Of a DNA stretch of 64,000 bases, positions 25,971 to 34,674 are shown in pieces (position 1 is the first letter of the stretch; every line of letters begins with the position of its first letter). Under the pieces are notes generated by a model, which was not told where the DNA came from, made no database searches, and saw nothing but the letters and a program-made list of their open reading frames with translations. The stretch is taken from the NCBI GenBank assembly GCA_003168375.1, contig PMSI01000004.1, forward strand, positions 1 through 64,000. Direction: 5' to 3'. The stretch comes from Vulcanimicrobiota bacterium. Its GTDB lineage: Bacteria > Vulcanimicrobiota > Vulcanimicrobiia > Vulcanimicrobiales > Vulcanimicrobiaceae. A program made the position numbers and the translations under genes.

Positions 25971-26675
25971 CGTTATCTCGATCTCATCGAACGTCGTCGC
26001 GCTGGGATGGGTTGTCGTGGCGGCGGGCGGGGTGTCGGCAGGGCGGAGGAGGCGGAGAGTTTGCATTCCGGCGGCGCGGGCGGCGTCGAGCTCGGCGTCG
26101 ACGTCGCTGAGGAAGACGACCTCGCCCGGCGGGAGATCGATCGCGGCGGCGATCGAACCGTAGGACGCAGCGGCGCGTTTGGGGCCGGTCGTCGTGTCGA
26201 AGTTCCCGCTGAATAGCGCCGAGAGATCGCCCTCGGTGCTGTTTTCGAAGAGCACGCGCTGCGCTTCGATCGAACCGGACGAGTACACATAGAGCCGCAG
26301 CCCCGCGCTGTGCCAGCGACGCAGCCCTTCCGCGGCGTCGTGGTAGACGTGGCCGCGCAATCGCTTCTGGGCGAAGCCTTCGGCCCAGATCATCCCCTGC
26401 AGCGTCTTGAGCGGCGTCACCTTGAGGTCTTCGCGCAGCCAATGGTGGAGATGAACCAAGATCGCGCTGTCGCCGGCACCGGCTGCTTCACCCGCAAGCT
26501 GTGCCGCGTCGAGCATCGCTTGCGCGACCTCGGGGTCGGCCCGGTGCGCGGCGACGTACGCGTCGAGATGCTCGTCAGCGTACGGAAAGAGGACGTCGTG
26601 CACGAACGCGATCGTGCTCGTCGTCCCCTCGATGTCGACCAGAACCGCGCGAGCGACGATCCGCGCCGCCTTCAC
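25956..26675 (-). CDS. mtnC: Enolase-phosphatase E1 (methionine salvage)
   Basis: The 239-residue HAD enzyme has LVDIEGTTSTIAFVHDVLFPYA (DxEGT nucleophile motif), YVYSSGSIEAQ and FLSDVDAELDAA. It enolises and dephosphorylates 2,3-diketo-5-methylthiopentyl-1-phosphate to the acireductone. It is the last gene of the salvage operon mtnB-mtnD-mtnC; its GTG start overlaps the mtnD stop by four bases. Confidence 0.93.
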   Translation of the reverse strand: MKAARIVARAVLVDIEGTTSTIAFVHDVLFPYADEHLDAYVAAHRADPEVAQAMLDAAQLAGEAAGAGDSAILVHLHHWLREDLKVTPLKTLQGMIWAEGFAQKRLRGHVYHDAAEGLRRWHSAGLRLYVYSSGSIEAQRVLFENSTEGDLSALFSGNFDTTTGPKRAAASYGSIAAAIDLPPGEVVFLSDVDAELDAARAAGMQTLRLLRPADTPPAATTTHPSATTFDEIEITSAPF

Positions 26676-27229
26676 TCGTACTTCGGGAATCGCGAGGCGA
26701 TGTCGTCGCCGGTGAAGTTCGCGACCCAGCCATCCGGGTTGACGAACAGCCGGATCGCCGCGAACTCGGGCGCCGGGCCCATGTCGAACCAGTGCGTCGT
26801 GTTCGCCGGGACGCCGATCAGGTCGCCGCGCGTGCAGATCGCCTGGTACACCTTGCCGCCGGTGCGCAGGTAGAACGACGCGCTGCCCTCGACGAAGAAT
26901 CGCACCTCGTCCTCGCTGTGCGTGTGCTCGTTCAAGAATTTCTGGCGCAGCGCCGGAACGTTCGGCGTCTCCTTCGTCACGCGGATCACGTCGGCGGTCG
27001 TGTAGCCGAAGTCGTCCTTAAGGCGCCGGATGTCGCCGGCGTACGCAGCCAGGATCTCGTCCTGTCCGGACTCGGCGGTGAGCGGCGCGCTCGCCTCCCA
27101 GCGCTCGAAGCTGATCTTCTCGGCGCCCAGGATGCGCGCGATCTCGGCGCGGTCGGTCGTATCGACGAGCGCTTTCGCGCCGTCCTTCTCGTCGTACACG
27201 CGAAGTGTCGAGGTGAGCGTCGTGTTCAT
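26672..27229 (-). CDS. mtnD: Acireductone dioxygenase
   Basis: The 185-residue cupin has the metal-binding motif EHTHSEDEVRFFVEG and the last His ligand in NTTHWFDMG, with the family length (about 180). It splits the acireductone with O2 to the keto-acid of methionine plus formate (Fe form), or takes the off-pathway route with Ni. It overlaps both neighbours by four bases in mtnB-mtnD-mtnC. Confidence 0.93.
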   Translation of the reverse strand: MNTTLTSTLRVYDEKDGAKALVDTTDRAEIARILGAEKISFERWEASAPLTAESGQDEILAAYAGDIRRLKDDFGYTTADVIRVTKETPNVPALRQKFLNEHTHSEDEVRFFVEGSASFYLRTGGKVYQAICTRGDLIGVPANTTHWFDMGPAPEFAAIRLFVNPDGWVANFTGDDIASRFPKYE

Positions 27230-27843
27230 CGCAGTCTCCGTTCTTCGAGGTGGCAGGCGAGCAGGAACTCCAGCCCTTCGACGTGCCGGCGCGCGTCGGC
27301 TGCCGTCGCGCCCCAGGCGTACAGCCCGTGCCCGGCAAGCAGAAACCCCGGCACCGTTGCATCGCGTCCGAGCCGCGCTTCGATGGCGGCGGCGAGCCGC
27401 TCGGTGTCCTGATCGTTCGCGAACACCGGGATCTCGACGACGCTGGCGTGCGTGCGCAGCCCGATCGCCTTGTGCATCTCGAACCCGTCGGTGCGTACCG
27501 CGCCGGCGGCTTCGTCGAGCCGCGAGAGCACCGTCGAGGCGACGGTATGGACGTGAAAGATCGCGCCGATCCCGGGGTCGGTCCGATAGCGGGCCAGGTG
27601 GAGCGGGGTCTCGGCCGATATGCCGGCCGGGACCGGTTCGCCGATCGCGACGACGGCGACGTCGTGCGGACCGATCGCGCCCTTGTCGATCCCGCTCCGG
27701 GTGATCGCGGCGTACCGCCCGTCGATCCGCCGCGAGAAATTGCCGGCCGTCGCGGGGACCCAGCCGCGCGAGGCCGCAAAGCGGCCGAACGCCGCGATCT
27801 CCTCGACGACGCCCGAAGGCGCGGCCGGCAGAACCACCGTCAC
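27226..27843 (-). CDS. mtnB: Methylthioribulose-1-phosphate dehydratase
   Basis: The 205-residue class II aldolase fold carries the zinc ligands in IFHVHTVAST and the later His in GHGLYAWG. It dehydrates methylthioribulose-1-phosphate. The start is GTG 27843 with GAGG just before it. It is the first gene of the three-gene salvage operon. mtnN, mtnA and mtnK for the early steps are not in the window. Confidence 0.92.
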   Translation of the reverse strand: MTVVLPAAPSGVVEEIAAFGRFAASRGWVPATAGNFSRRIDGRYAAITRSGIDKGAIGPHDVAVVAIGEPVPAGISAETPLHLARYRTDPGIGAIFHVHTVASTVLSRLDEAAGAVRTDGFEMHKAIGLRTHASVVEIPVFANDQDTERLAAAIEARLGRDATVPGFLLAGHGLYAWGATAADARRHVEGLEFLLACHLEERRLR

Positions 27844-27886
27844 CTCACGCCGAACCCCAGCGCATGGCTTCGAGGTTGCAAGCGGC

Positions 27887-28252
27887 GTGAAGGACGATCG
27901 CGTGCGCGACGAGCGGGTCCTCGTCTACTCGACCGACGGCACGCTGCCGCTCCCGGAGCCGGCCCGGCGAAAGACCCAGCCGGTCGCCCGGGCCATGCCG
28001 CAAGACGCCCTTCGACAGGCTCAGGATGACACGATCCGGGTCGCCCGTGAGAAACGCCGCAACAGCGCCGTAACGGTCGTGCACGGCCTCGCCGCGGGCG
28101 AGCTCGACGCTGCCGGCAAGGAGCTCAAACGGCTGTGCGGGACCGGCGGCACGGCCAAGAACGGCGTCGTCGAACTGCAGGGCGATCACCGCGACAAGGT
28201 CGTCGCGTACTTCGAGGAGCGCGGCCGCCGCGTCAAGCGCGCCGGCGGCTGA
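27887..28252 (+). CDS. SUI1/YciH-family translation factor
   Basis: The 121-residue protein has at about 60-118 the SUI1 fold: VTVVHGLAAGELDAAGKELK, CGTGGTAKNGVVELQGDH and YFEERGRRVKRAGG. This is the eIF1-like YciH family, which affects start-codon fidelity on the 30S subunit. GTG 27887 is the best start, with GAGG upstream at somewhat long spacing. Residues 41-48 (ALRQAQDD) are encoded by a copy of a dispersed repeat inserted in frame in the linker. The stop overlaps the next ATG (TGATG), so it is coupled to the TauE gene. Confidence 0.85.
   Translation: MKDDRVRDERVLVYSTDGTLPLPEPARRKTQPVARAMPQDALRQAQDDTIRVAREKRRNSAVTVVHGLAAGELDAAGKELKRLCGTGGTAKNGVVELQGDHRDKVVAYFEERGRRVKRAGG
28008..28030 (+). 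repeat. Dispersed CCCTTCGACAGGCTCAGG-type repeat, copy 1 (in a gene)
   Basis: CCCTTCGACAGGCTCAGGAT matches 63511-63533 closely and belongs to a short repeat widely seen in GC-rich bacterial genomes. Here it lies in frame inside the SUI1-like gene and supplies codons ALRQAQDD between the N-terminal tail and the fold. Confidence 0.8.
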
Positions 28253-29004
28253 TGCCCGACCCCGGCCAGTTCGTCCTCTTCGTTGCGATCGGCGGTCTCC
28301 TGGGCGCGCTCGGCGGCCTGTTCGGAATCGGCGGCGGCGTGATCGCGATCCCCGTTCTCGTGATCTTCTTCCACCTCAGCCAGCAGCACGCGCAAGGCAC
28401 GGCGCTGGTGATGGTCGCGCCCAACGTCATCCTCGGCTTACGCGACTACGCGCGGCGCGGAAGTCTCGACCGGCGCGTCGCGATCCTGCTCGGACTGTGC
28501 GCGGTCTCGTTCACCCTCATCGGCGCGCTCTACGCGACGCGCATCGCCGGACCGGAGCTGCGCTACGGGTTCGCGGCGTTCACCGGCGCGCTCGCAGTCT
28601 ACTTCGCGTACCGCTCGGTGCGCGCCGGTGAGGCGCCAGTGCGCGCGCGGCTGGCGTGGGGCTGGACGGCGGTCGTCGGGGCGATCGGTGGAGTCCTCTC
28701 CGGGTTGTTCTCCGTCGGCGGCGCGTCGTTCGCCGTCCCCGTGCTCTCGCTGGTCTTCGGCTACGCGCAGACCGAGGCGCAGGCGCTCTCGCTGGCGCTC
28801 GTCGCGCCCGGCACGATCGTCGGCATCGTTACCTATGCGCTCGCCGGCGACGTCGACTGGTTGATCGGCGTCCCGCTCGCGATCGGGGGCTCGTTGAGCG
28901 TGCGCTTCGGTGTGGCGCTCGCGTACCGGTTGCCGGAACGCTCCTTGCGGCTGCTCTTCTGCGGGCTGCTCGTCGCCGCGTCGATCGCGCTCTTCCTCAA
29001 GTGA
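28252..29004 (+). CDS. TauE/SafE-family membrane permease
   Basis: The 250-residue protein has about eight membrane segments in two similar halves. Each begins with the family glycine motif: GALGGLFGIGGGVIAIPVL near residue 18 and GVLSGLFSVGGASFAVPVL near 145. The family exports sulfite, sulfoacetate or related anions. Its ATG overlaps the SUI1-like stop, and its stop overlaps the GTG of the GNAT gene, giving a three-gene operon. Confidence 0.88.
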   Translation: MPDPGQFVLFVAIGGLLGALGGLFGIGGGVIAIPVLVIFFHLSQQHAQGTALVMVAPNVILGLRDYARRGSLDRRVAILLGLCAVSFTLIGALYATRIAGPELRYGFAAFTGALAVYFAYRSVRAGEAPVRARLAWGWTAVVGAIGGVLSGLFSVGGASFAVPVLSLVFGYAQTEAQALSLALVAPGTIVGIVTYALAGDVDWLIGVPLAIGGSLSVRFGVALAYRLPERSLRLLFCGLLVAASIALFLK

Positions 29005-29546
29005 AGACGCACGAGCCGCGCGTCGTGCTGCGGGCGCTTCGCCCGGACGATGCCGCGACGATGTTCGCCTACCGCTCCGACCCCGAGGTCGCCCGCTATC
29101 AATCGTGGGAGCCGCAGACCGTCGCCGAGCTGCGCTCGTTCATCGAAAGCCTCGCGCGCACCGAACCGTTCACTCCTGGAACATGGCACCAGCTCGGGAT
29201 CGCAAGCGCGTCGACCGGCGAGCTGCTCGGTGACTGCGGTGTGCACGTCCCGGCGAACGAACCGCGCAGCGCGGAGGTCGGCATCACCCTGGCGAGCGCA
29301 GCGCAGGGACGCGGGTTGGCCCGCGAGGCACTGCGCGCGCTGCTCGCGATCCTCTTCGGTACGCTCGGCAAACACCGCGTCTTCTGCTCGGTCGACCCGC
29401 GCAACCTCCGTTCGGTCGCGCTCCTGCGGCGCATGGGCTTTCGCCAGGAAGCCCATCACCGCGCGAGCCTGTGGTTCAAAGGCGACTGGGCCGACGACCT
29501 CGTCTTCGCGCTGCTGCGCAGCGAGTGGCTCAGCCCGGGATCGTGA
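29001..29546 (+). CDS. GNAT-family N-acetyltransferase (RimJ-like)
   Basis: The 181-residue protein has RVVLRALRPDDAATMFAYRS at the start, the acetyl-CoA pyrophosphate loop in AAQGRGLAREAL, and NLRSVALLRRMGFRQEAHHR, typical of ribosomal-protein acetyltransferase-like GNATs. It acetylates an amino group; the target is unknown. GTG 29001 overlaps the TauE stop. The 3' end overlaps the convergent secreted-protein gene by 17 bp. Confidence 0.88.
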   Translation: MKTHEPRVVLRALRPDDAATMFAYRSDPEVARYQSWEPQTVAELRSFIESLARTEPFTPGTWHQLGIASASTGELLGDCGVHVPANEPRSAEVGITLASAAQGRGLAREALRALLAILFGTLGKHRVFCSVDPRNLRSVALLRRMGFRQEAHHRASLWFKGDWADDLVFALLRSEWLSPGS

Positions 29547-29940
29547 AGCTCATCGTGCGCGAGCCGGCTTGCCGCAGCGCAGCGTCCTTGGAGGCGTCGC
29601 CCTGCACGAGCAGGACCGTCTTGAAGTTGTTCCGCGTCGGTGCGTAAGCGATCTTGAAGTTCAGCTTCTGCAGCGGTCCGTTCCAGCGCACCGTCATCGA
29701 ATTCGTGCCCGGATGCACCGACCCGGTGATGTCGGAGTAGTCGGCCATTTGCAGGTTTTCGATGTGCCTTCCGTCGACCTCGACGCGGACACCGTTCGGT
29801 TCCGCCTGCATGTTCTTGAGGATCGTGATCGGGCCGTTCGCATCGGTCCCGTTGTCCGTGGCCGTCTGCTGCGCGACCGCCGTCCCGCCGGCGAGCACCG
29901 CGATCGTCGCCGCGGCCGTGAGGATCTTGAAGGTACGCAT
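29530..29940 (-). CDS. Small secreted protein of unknown function
   Basis: The 136-residue protein has a clear signal peptide (RTFKILTAAATIAVLAGGTA, cleavage near VAQ). The mature part reads as a short beta-rich domain: GPITILKNMQAEPNGVRVEV, SDITGSVHPGTNSMTVRW and KLNFKIAYAPTRNNFKTVLL. ATG 29940 is chosen because it starts the signal peptide. No family is recognised. It is monocistronic and convergent with the GNAT gene. Confidence 0.65.
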   Translation of the reverse strand: MRTFKILTAAATIAVLAGGTAVAQQTATDNGTDANGPITILKNMQAEPNGVRVEVDGRHIENLQMADYSDITGSVHPGTNSMTVRWNGPLQKLNFKIAYAPTRNNFKTVLLVQGDASKDAALRQAGSRTMSFTIPG

Positions 29941-30070
29941 ACGCAGGGTCTTACCCCCGCAGGGGGGGAGCGCTACGACCGGGCGCTCGGCGAGGACTTC
30001 CGGCCGGGAGCGCCGCAACATCGATCCCAAGACTCGGCTTGCTTACGAGATTCGCCCAGGTAGGAGCACG

Positions 30071-31354
30071 ATGCAGACGACGAACGACGTTAGAATGCCC
30101 GAGACACCGGCTCAGGAGACGTCCGCGGCGCCCCAGGCACCGGTACGAACCGCGCCGCGCTCGCTAGCGGCCCGCAAGATCAGCGAACTGGTCGAGCGGG
30201 GGGTCGCGGAGAGCGGGATCTCGTGCGCCGTGAAGCTCGCCTCGGGCGAGCTGCTGCGGTTCGGCGGCGGCGAGCCGCAGTTCACCGTCACCTTTCAGAG
30301 CGACAAGCCGCTGCTGGGTTCGATGAGCGAGTACGCGCTGGGCAAAGCGTACGTCGAGGGCGAGTTCGACATCGACGGCGACTTCTTCGCGCTGCAGGAA
30401 GTGCGCAAGCTGCTGAAGGCGCGCGCGCACCGCGGGATTTTCCTCACGTTCTTGCTGCAGCTGATCGCGATGCCCGCGACGGCGATCAACCGCAAGGCGA
30501 TCGCCGCCCACTACACGCTCGGCGACGACTTCTACCTCCCGTTCATGGATCAGAAGTACCGCTTCTACTCGCAGTGCATCTTCCGGCGCGACGACGAGAC
30601 GCTCGAGCAAGCGGCGGAACACAAGCTCGAGTCGATGTGGAACGGCTTGCGGCTGAAACCCGGGATGCGGCTGCTCGACATCGGCGGCGGCTGGGGCGGC
30701 GTGCACGAGTACTGCGGCCCGCGCGGCGTCCGCGTCACCTCGCTGACGATCGCCGAAGACTCCTACAAGTTCATCGGCGCGCTCGACAAACGGCTCGGCC
30801 TCGACAACTGCGCGGTGCGGCTCGAAGACTTCCTCGTGCACGAGCCCGCCGAACAGTACGACGCGGTCGTCATCTACGGCGTCATCGAGCACATCCCGTA
30901 CTACCGCCGCTTCGCGTCACGGCTTTGGGATCGCCTCAAGCCCGGCGGTCGCCTCTATCTGGACGCATCGGCCAGCATCGAGAAGTACGACTCCAGCGAC
31001 TTCACCCGCCGCTACATCTGGCCGGGCGCGCACTCGTTCCTGTGCCTGCAAGACCTCACGCAGGAGCTGCTCTTCCACGGCCTCGACATCGTCGAGACGA
31101 AAAACGAGACGCACGACTACATGCTGACGATGCGTCACTGGGCCGAACGCTTCGAAGCGAACCGTGAGGCCGTCGTCGCGAAATGGGGCGAGGAGCTCTT
31201 CAGGATCTGGCGGCTGTACCTGTGGACCGGCAGCTACGCCTTCCACGGCGATTCGCTGCAAGCGTATCACGTCGTCGCGCAGAAGCGCGCCGATCGCGGT
31301 CCGCGCCCCGGCGTCTGGAAGCGCACCGGTCAGTTCCTGCGCAGCTTCAAATAA
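30071..31354 (+). CDS. Cyclopropane-fatty-acid-synthase-family SAM methyltransferase
   Basis: The 427-residue protein starts at ATG 30071, with TAGGAG five bases upstream. An N-terminal CFA-type domain is followed by HYTLGDDFYLPFMD, the SAM site LLDIGGGWGG (residues 201-210), VIYGVIEHIPYYRR and RYIWPGAHSF. The family transfers a methylene or methyl group from SAM to unsaturated phospholipid acyl chains at the inner membrane; some members do other lipid methylations. The metK and ahcY genes lie 3 kb away. It is followed directly by the YcaQ-like gene. Confidence 0.88.
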   Translation: MQTTNDVRMPETPAQETSAAPQAPVRTAPRSLAARKISELVERGVAESGISCAVKLASGELLRFGGGEPQFTVTFQSDKPLLGSMSEYALGKAYVEGEFDIDGDFFALQEVRKLLKARAHRGIFLTFLLQLIAMPATAINRKAIAAHYTLGDDFYLPFMDQKYRFYSQCIFRRDDETLEQAAEHKLESMWNGLRLKPGMRLLDIGGGWGGVHEYCGPRGVRVTSLTIAEDSYKFIGALDKRLGLDNCAVRLEDFLVHEPAEQYDAVVIYGVIEHIPYYRRFASRLWDRLKPGGRLYLDASASIEKYDSSDFTRRYIWPGAHSFLCLQDLTQELLFHGLDIVETKNETHDYMLTMRHWAERFEANREAVVAKWGEELFRIWRLYLWTGSYAFHGDSLQAYHVVAQKRADRGPRPGVWKRTGQFLRSFK

Positions 31355-32547
31355 CACACGTTTCGATCGCGGAGGCGCGGCGTATCGCGCTTGCAGCGCA
31401 GGGGTTCGCCGATCCGCCGGCGCGCGGTGCGGTGGACCGGCGCCTGCTGCGGCGCGTCTTTGCACGCGTCGGCGTGATCCAGATCGACAGCGTCAACGTG
31501 GCGGTCCGCTCGCACTATCTGCCGGCGTTCTCCCGGCTGGGGCCCTACGACCGCGAGATACTGGAGCGCGCGGCGTACGGGCGCGACCGGATGCTGTTCG
31601 AATACTGGGGTCACGAGGCGTCGCTGCTTCCGATCGAACTGCAGCCGTTTCTCCGCTGGCGGATGGAGCGTGCGCGGCGCAGCCTCGGCACGTGGCGTCA
31701 CGTCGCTCAGCTCATCCGCGACCAGCCCGCGCTACTGAAGCGCGTTCGCGCGACGATCGCCGCCGACGGGCCGATGGCAGCGAGCGGCTTCGAAGGCGCA
31801 CGCGGCAAGGGCTCGTGGTGGGGCTGGAGCGACGTGAAGATCGCGCTCGAGGCGCTGTTCTGGTGCGGCGAGATCACGACCGCCTTCCGCAAAGGATTCG
31901 AGCGCGTGTACGATCTCCCGGAACGCGTGCTCCCGCGCGCCGTCCTGGACGAGCCGACGCCGAGCGAGGAAGACGCGCAGCGCGAGCTGGTTCGCATCGC
32001 GGCGCGTGCGACCGGGATCGCGAGCGAACGCGATCTGCGCGACTACTTCCGGCTCGACCTCGCCGACGCGCGTGCGCGGGTCGCGGAGCTGGTCGACGGC
32101 GGCGAGTTGCAGCGCGTCCGGGTCGAAGGCCTCCGCGGCGATCGTTACCTGGCGCGCGGCGCGCGGCTGCCGCGGCGGATCGAAGCTCGCGCGCTCCTCT
32201 CGCCGTTCGACTCGCTCGTGTGGGAGCGCGCGCGCAACCGCGAGCTGTTCGACTTCGACTTCCGGCTCGAGATCTACACGCCGCAGCACAAGCGCGTCCA
32301 CGGCTACTACGTGCTGCCGTTTCTGCTCGGCGACCGGCTCGTCGCGCGCGTCGACGTCAAGCACGATCGGCAGGCGGGGGTGCTGATCGCGCACGCGATC
32401 CATCTCGAAGCGCATGCCGGCCGGCGCGCCGTCGAAGCTCCGCTGCGCGAGGAGCTCGGGGCGATGGCCGCCTGGCTCGGCGCGGAACGGACCGCGTTTC
32501 CCAAAACGGCGCACCAGAATCGCTCCGGCGCGCGACGTTTCGATTAG
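31351..32547 (+). CDS. YcaQ/AlkZ-like winged-helix DNA glycosylase
   Basis: About 398 residues are given from ATA 31351. The family begins with VSIAEARRIALAAQGF. It then has GVIQIDSVNVAVRSHYLPAF (the QxD catalytic motif), FEYWGHEASLLP, KGSWWGWSDVKIALEALF and LLSPFDSLVWERAR, the signature of crosslink-repair glycosylases that unhook DNA interstrand crosslinks. No ATG, GTG or TTG exists close to the family N-terminus. The only start-like codon is ATA, overlapping the stop of the CFA-type gene (ATAA). The 3' end overlaps a convergent gene by four bases. Confidence 0.85.
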   Translation: MTHVSIAEARRIALAAQGFADPPARGAVDRRLLRRVFARVGVIQIDSVNVAVRSHYLPAFSRLGPYDREILERAAYGRDRMLFEYWGHEASLLPIELQPFLRWRMERARRSLGTWRHVAQLIRDQPALLKRVRATIAADGPMAASGFEGARGKGSWWGWSDVKIALEALFWCGEITTAFRKGFERVYDLPERVLPRAVLDEPTPSEEDAQRELVRIAARATGIASERDLRDYFRLDLADARARVAELVDGGELQRVRVEGLRGDRYLARGARLPRRIEARALLSPFDSLVWERARNRELFDFDFRLEIYTPQHKRVHGYYVLPFLLGDRLVARVDVKHDRQAGVLIAHAIHLEAHAGRRAVEAPLREELGAMAAWLGAERTAFPKTAHQNRSGARRFD

Positions 32548-33683
32548 CGGTGTGGGCGCTTCGGCGCCGCAGCGCCAGCCTTCGGCGGTTCCACCGCCTT
32601 GGGACACTCCATGATCGGTCTGTGGTGCTCCTCGGAGTCCGTCCGAGCAGCGTGCCGTAGCCAACCTTGTGATTGCCAGAACTGTGGCACGGAATCGCTG
32701 TGATAGACGGTGAAGTCGTTCGCGGTTTCACGGTTGAAATTGACATCAGCCGCGACGACGGTATCGCCGAAAACGGCGACGACGACGCACGCCTTGTCGA
32801 TATACGACCAAGGCGACCACGTCGAAAATGGTACCAACCAACCAGCGAGCGGCGAAACAACCAACAGAATCCCGAGCCACCAGTAGGCGGGTACTCGATG
32901 TTCGTGGGCTATAGGGAATTTGTATTTCTTCAACTCGTCGAGCAATTGGTCGGCCTTCGGTATGAAACGCACGATCGCCACGAGTCCAACGGTCAGGATG
33001 AGGCCCATGATAGCGACCGTCTCCAACGAGCTGCTCCACGGCACGAGCCAGACCGGGACGGAGAAGTACCATGCCCATCCCCGATTGAAGAGGTAGGCGA
33101 AGATCTCGCTACACCCGGCGACGGGGATCGCAACGGTCGCGACCTCAGCCGCTCTTGCGAGAACCGCGCCGTCGCCGAGCGCAATGAGCCCAGCGACGAT
33201 CGCAATGATGCAGAGCAACGCGACGATCAAGAGAAACGAACCGAGGTCCGCGCGCTGCACTGCGCCCCTCGAGATCGACCACGTCGCGGCGGCGACGGCG
33301 AAAAATACGGCGAGGACCGCGGCAAGGATGACGACGCCGGTGGCGCGCTGCCAGCGTCCCGCGGCATCGGTCGCGGCGACGACCAGTCTCATCACGGCGA
33401 TGAGCCCGGCGACGCTCGCGATGACGAACAGCGCTACGATCAGGAGAAGTGAACTCGGGTCCGGGCCCTGGGCCGACCTCCTCAAGATCGACCATGCAGC
33501 GGCGGAGCCGGCGATGAGCACCGCGAGAACCGTGGCAATCGTGGAGAGTATTGTCGCGCGCTGCAGCCGGTGGAGCTCGTCGTGCAAGCGGGAGAGCCTC
33601 GCATCCCAGCGCCTACGCCATCGTAGACGACTCGATTGTTCGCGCCGCAATTTCTCTCTCCACCGACGTGGATTATTGTCCAT
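32544..33683 (-). CDS. Multi-pass membrane protein with internal duplication
   Basis: The 379-residue protein begins with a strongly basic 40 residues. Eight or so hydrophobic segments follow. Two neighbouring blocks (about 45-100 and 115-170) are duplicates: AAWSILRRSAQGPD, LLLIVALFVIASVAGLIA and ATWSISRGAVQRAD, LLIVALLCIIAIVAGLIA. A soluble C-terminal tail of about 80 residues is rich in His and Pro. I do not recognise the family. It is convergent with the glycosylase gene. Confidence 0.6.
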   Translation of the reverse strand: MDNNPRRWREKLRREQSSRLRWRRRWDARLSRLHDELHRLQRATILSTIATVLAVLIAGSAAAWSILRRSAQGPDPSSLLLIVALFVIASVAGLIAVMRLVVAATDAAGRWQRATGVVILAAVLAVFFAVAAATWSISRGAVQRADLGSFLLIVALLCIIAIVAGLIALGDGAVLARAAEVATVAIPVAGCSEIFAYLFNRGWAWYFSVPVWLVPWSSSLETVAIMGLILTVGLVAIVRFIPKADQLLDELKKYKFPIAHEHRVPAYWWLGILLVVSPLAGWLVPFSTWSPWSYIDKACVVVAVFGDTVVAADVNFNRETANDFTVYHSDSVPQFWQSQGWLRHAARTDSEEHHRPIMECPKAVEPPKAGAAAPKRPHR

Positions 33684-33782
33684 GCCGAGACCACCCCGTC
33701 ATCGCACGATCGAGCGAATCGCACGCCCTGCCAGCCAGCATAGCCGACCGAGGCTATCGAGTGCAATCCTGGGCGAGCCGGA

Positions 33783-33816
33783 CAAAAAGAGAGAGGCACC
33801 GCCGGAGCGGTGCCTC
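33783..33816 (-). terminator. Rho-independent terminator
   Basis: A perfect 10-bp stem (33793-33802 with 33807-33816) with a 4-base loop is followed on the minus strand by TCTCTTTTTG. It ends the transcript of the secreted glycine-zipper gene 33853-34557. Confidence 0.85.
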
Positions 33817-33852
33817 GCCTTGTTCGTCGCTATCGCGGGTTAGGACGAAAGC

Positions 33853-34557
33853 TTAGTGGTACGGAGTCGGGTACGGCGTCGGGTAGGCGTTTCCGTTGTT
33901 GTAGTTGCCGCCGTTGTTGTTGTTCGGGTTGCCGGCCTGACGGCGTGAGAGGACGGTCGCCGCAGCGGTGGTCTTCATCGAGACCGTCGAGCCCTGATTG
34001 ACCTGAATGTTCTGGCCGCTGTTCGCCGCCAGGATCGCACCGCCGGCGCCGCCGATCGCGCCGCCGACGTCGGTGCCGATGTGCTTGCCGATGTAGTTGC
34101 CGACGATCATACCGACTACGCCGCCGGCGATCGTCTTGGCTGTCGAGTTCGCCTTATTGCCCTGGCTGTCGACCGAGAGCACCTGGCCCTGGAGCGACGC
34201 CGTCGTGCCATCCATCAGCGTGAGGCGGTCGAAGGCGAGGACAAAGCCTGCCTTGTGCATCCCGCCGGCGCGCTCGACGGTCGCGACGTGACCGTACACC
34301 TTCGCGCCCTGATACCGGACGTCGTCGGCCGGGAACGGCGGCTGAACGTCCACGACGAACGGGTCGCCGACCTGCGCATTGCGGGTGTTGATCGTTTGCT
34401 CGAGGGTGCCGGAGATTACCGTTTGCGACGGTAGGAGAGTGTCACCGGTGTTGCCGTTGTACTGACCGTTGGATTGGCCGTTGTACTGGGCCGAGGCAGC
34501 CAGCGGCAGGGCCGCCACGGCCGCTACAGCGAGAACTTGGAGAGCTTTGCGGAACAT
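33853..34557 (-). CDS. Secreted protein with glycine-zipper segment
   Basis: The 234-residue protein starts at ATG 34557 with GAGG at good spacing. A signal peptide (1-23, ending AASAQ) is followed by a beta-rich part (VISGTLEQTINTRNAQVGDP, GAKVYGHVATVERA). At about 145-185 is a glycine-zipper stretch (AGGVVGMIVGNYIGKHIG, GGAIGGAGGAIL), and the tail is rich in Asn/Gly/Pro/Tyr. Glycine zippers often insert in or coat the outer membrane. The exact role is unknown. It has its own terminator. Confidence 0.65.
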   Translation of the reverse strand: MFRKALQVLAVAAVAALPLAASAQYNGQSNGQYNGNTGDTLLPSQTVISGTLEQTINTRNAQVGDPFVVDVQPPFPADDVRYQGAKVYGHVATVERAGGMHKAGFVLAFDRLTLMDGTTASLQGQVLSVDSQGNKANSTAKTIAGGVVGMIVGNYIGKHIGTDVGGAIGGAGGAILAANSGQNIQVNQGSTVSMKTTAAATVLSRRQAGNPNNNNGGNYNNGNAYPTPYPTPYH

Positions 34558-34674
34558 CGAATACCTCTTCGGGGGAGTCGCCTGGATAACGCGTCCCATC
34601 GCCGAGGCGTTCCCGCCAAAAGCAAAGAGGCGCCGGCCGCTCCGACGCCTCCCGCACATTCGGCTCCCGCTCGG

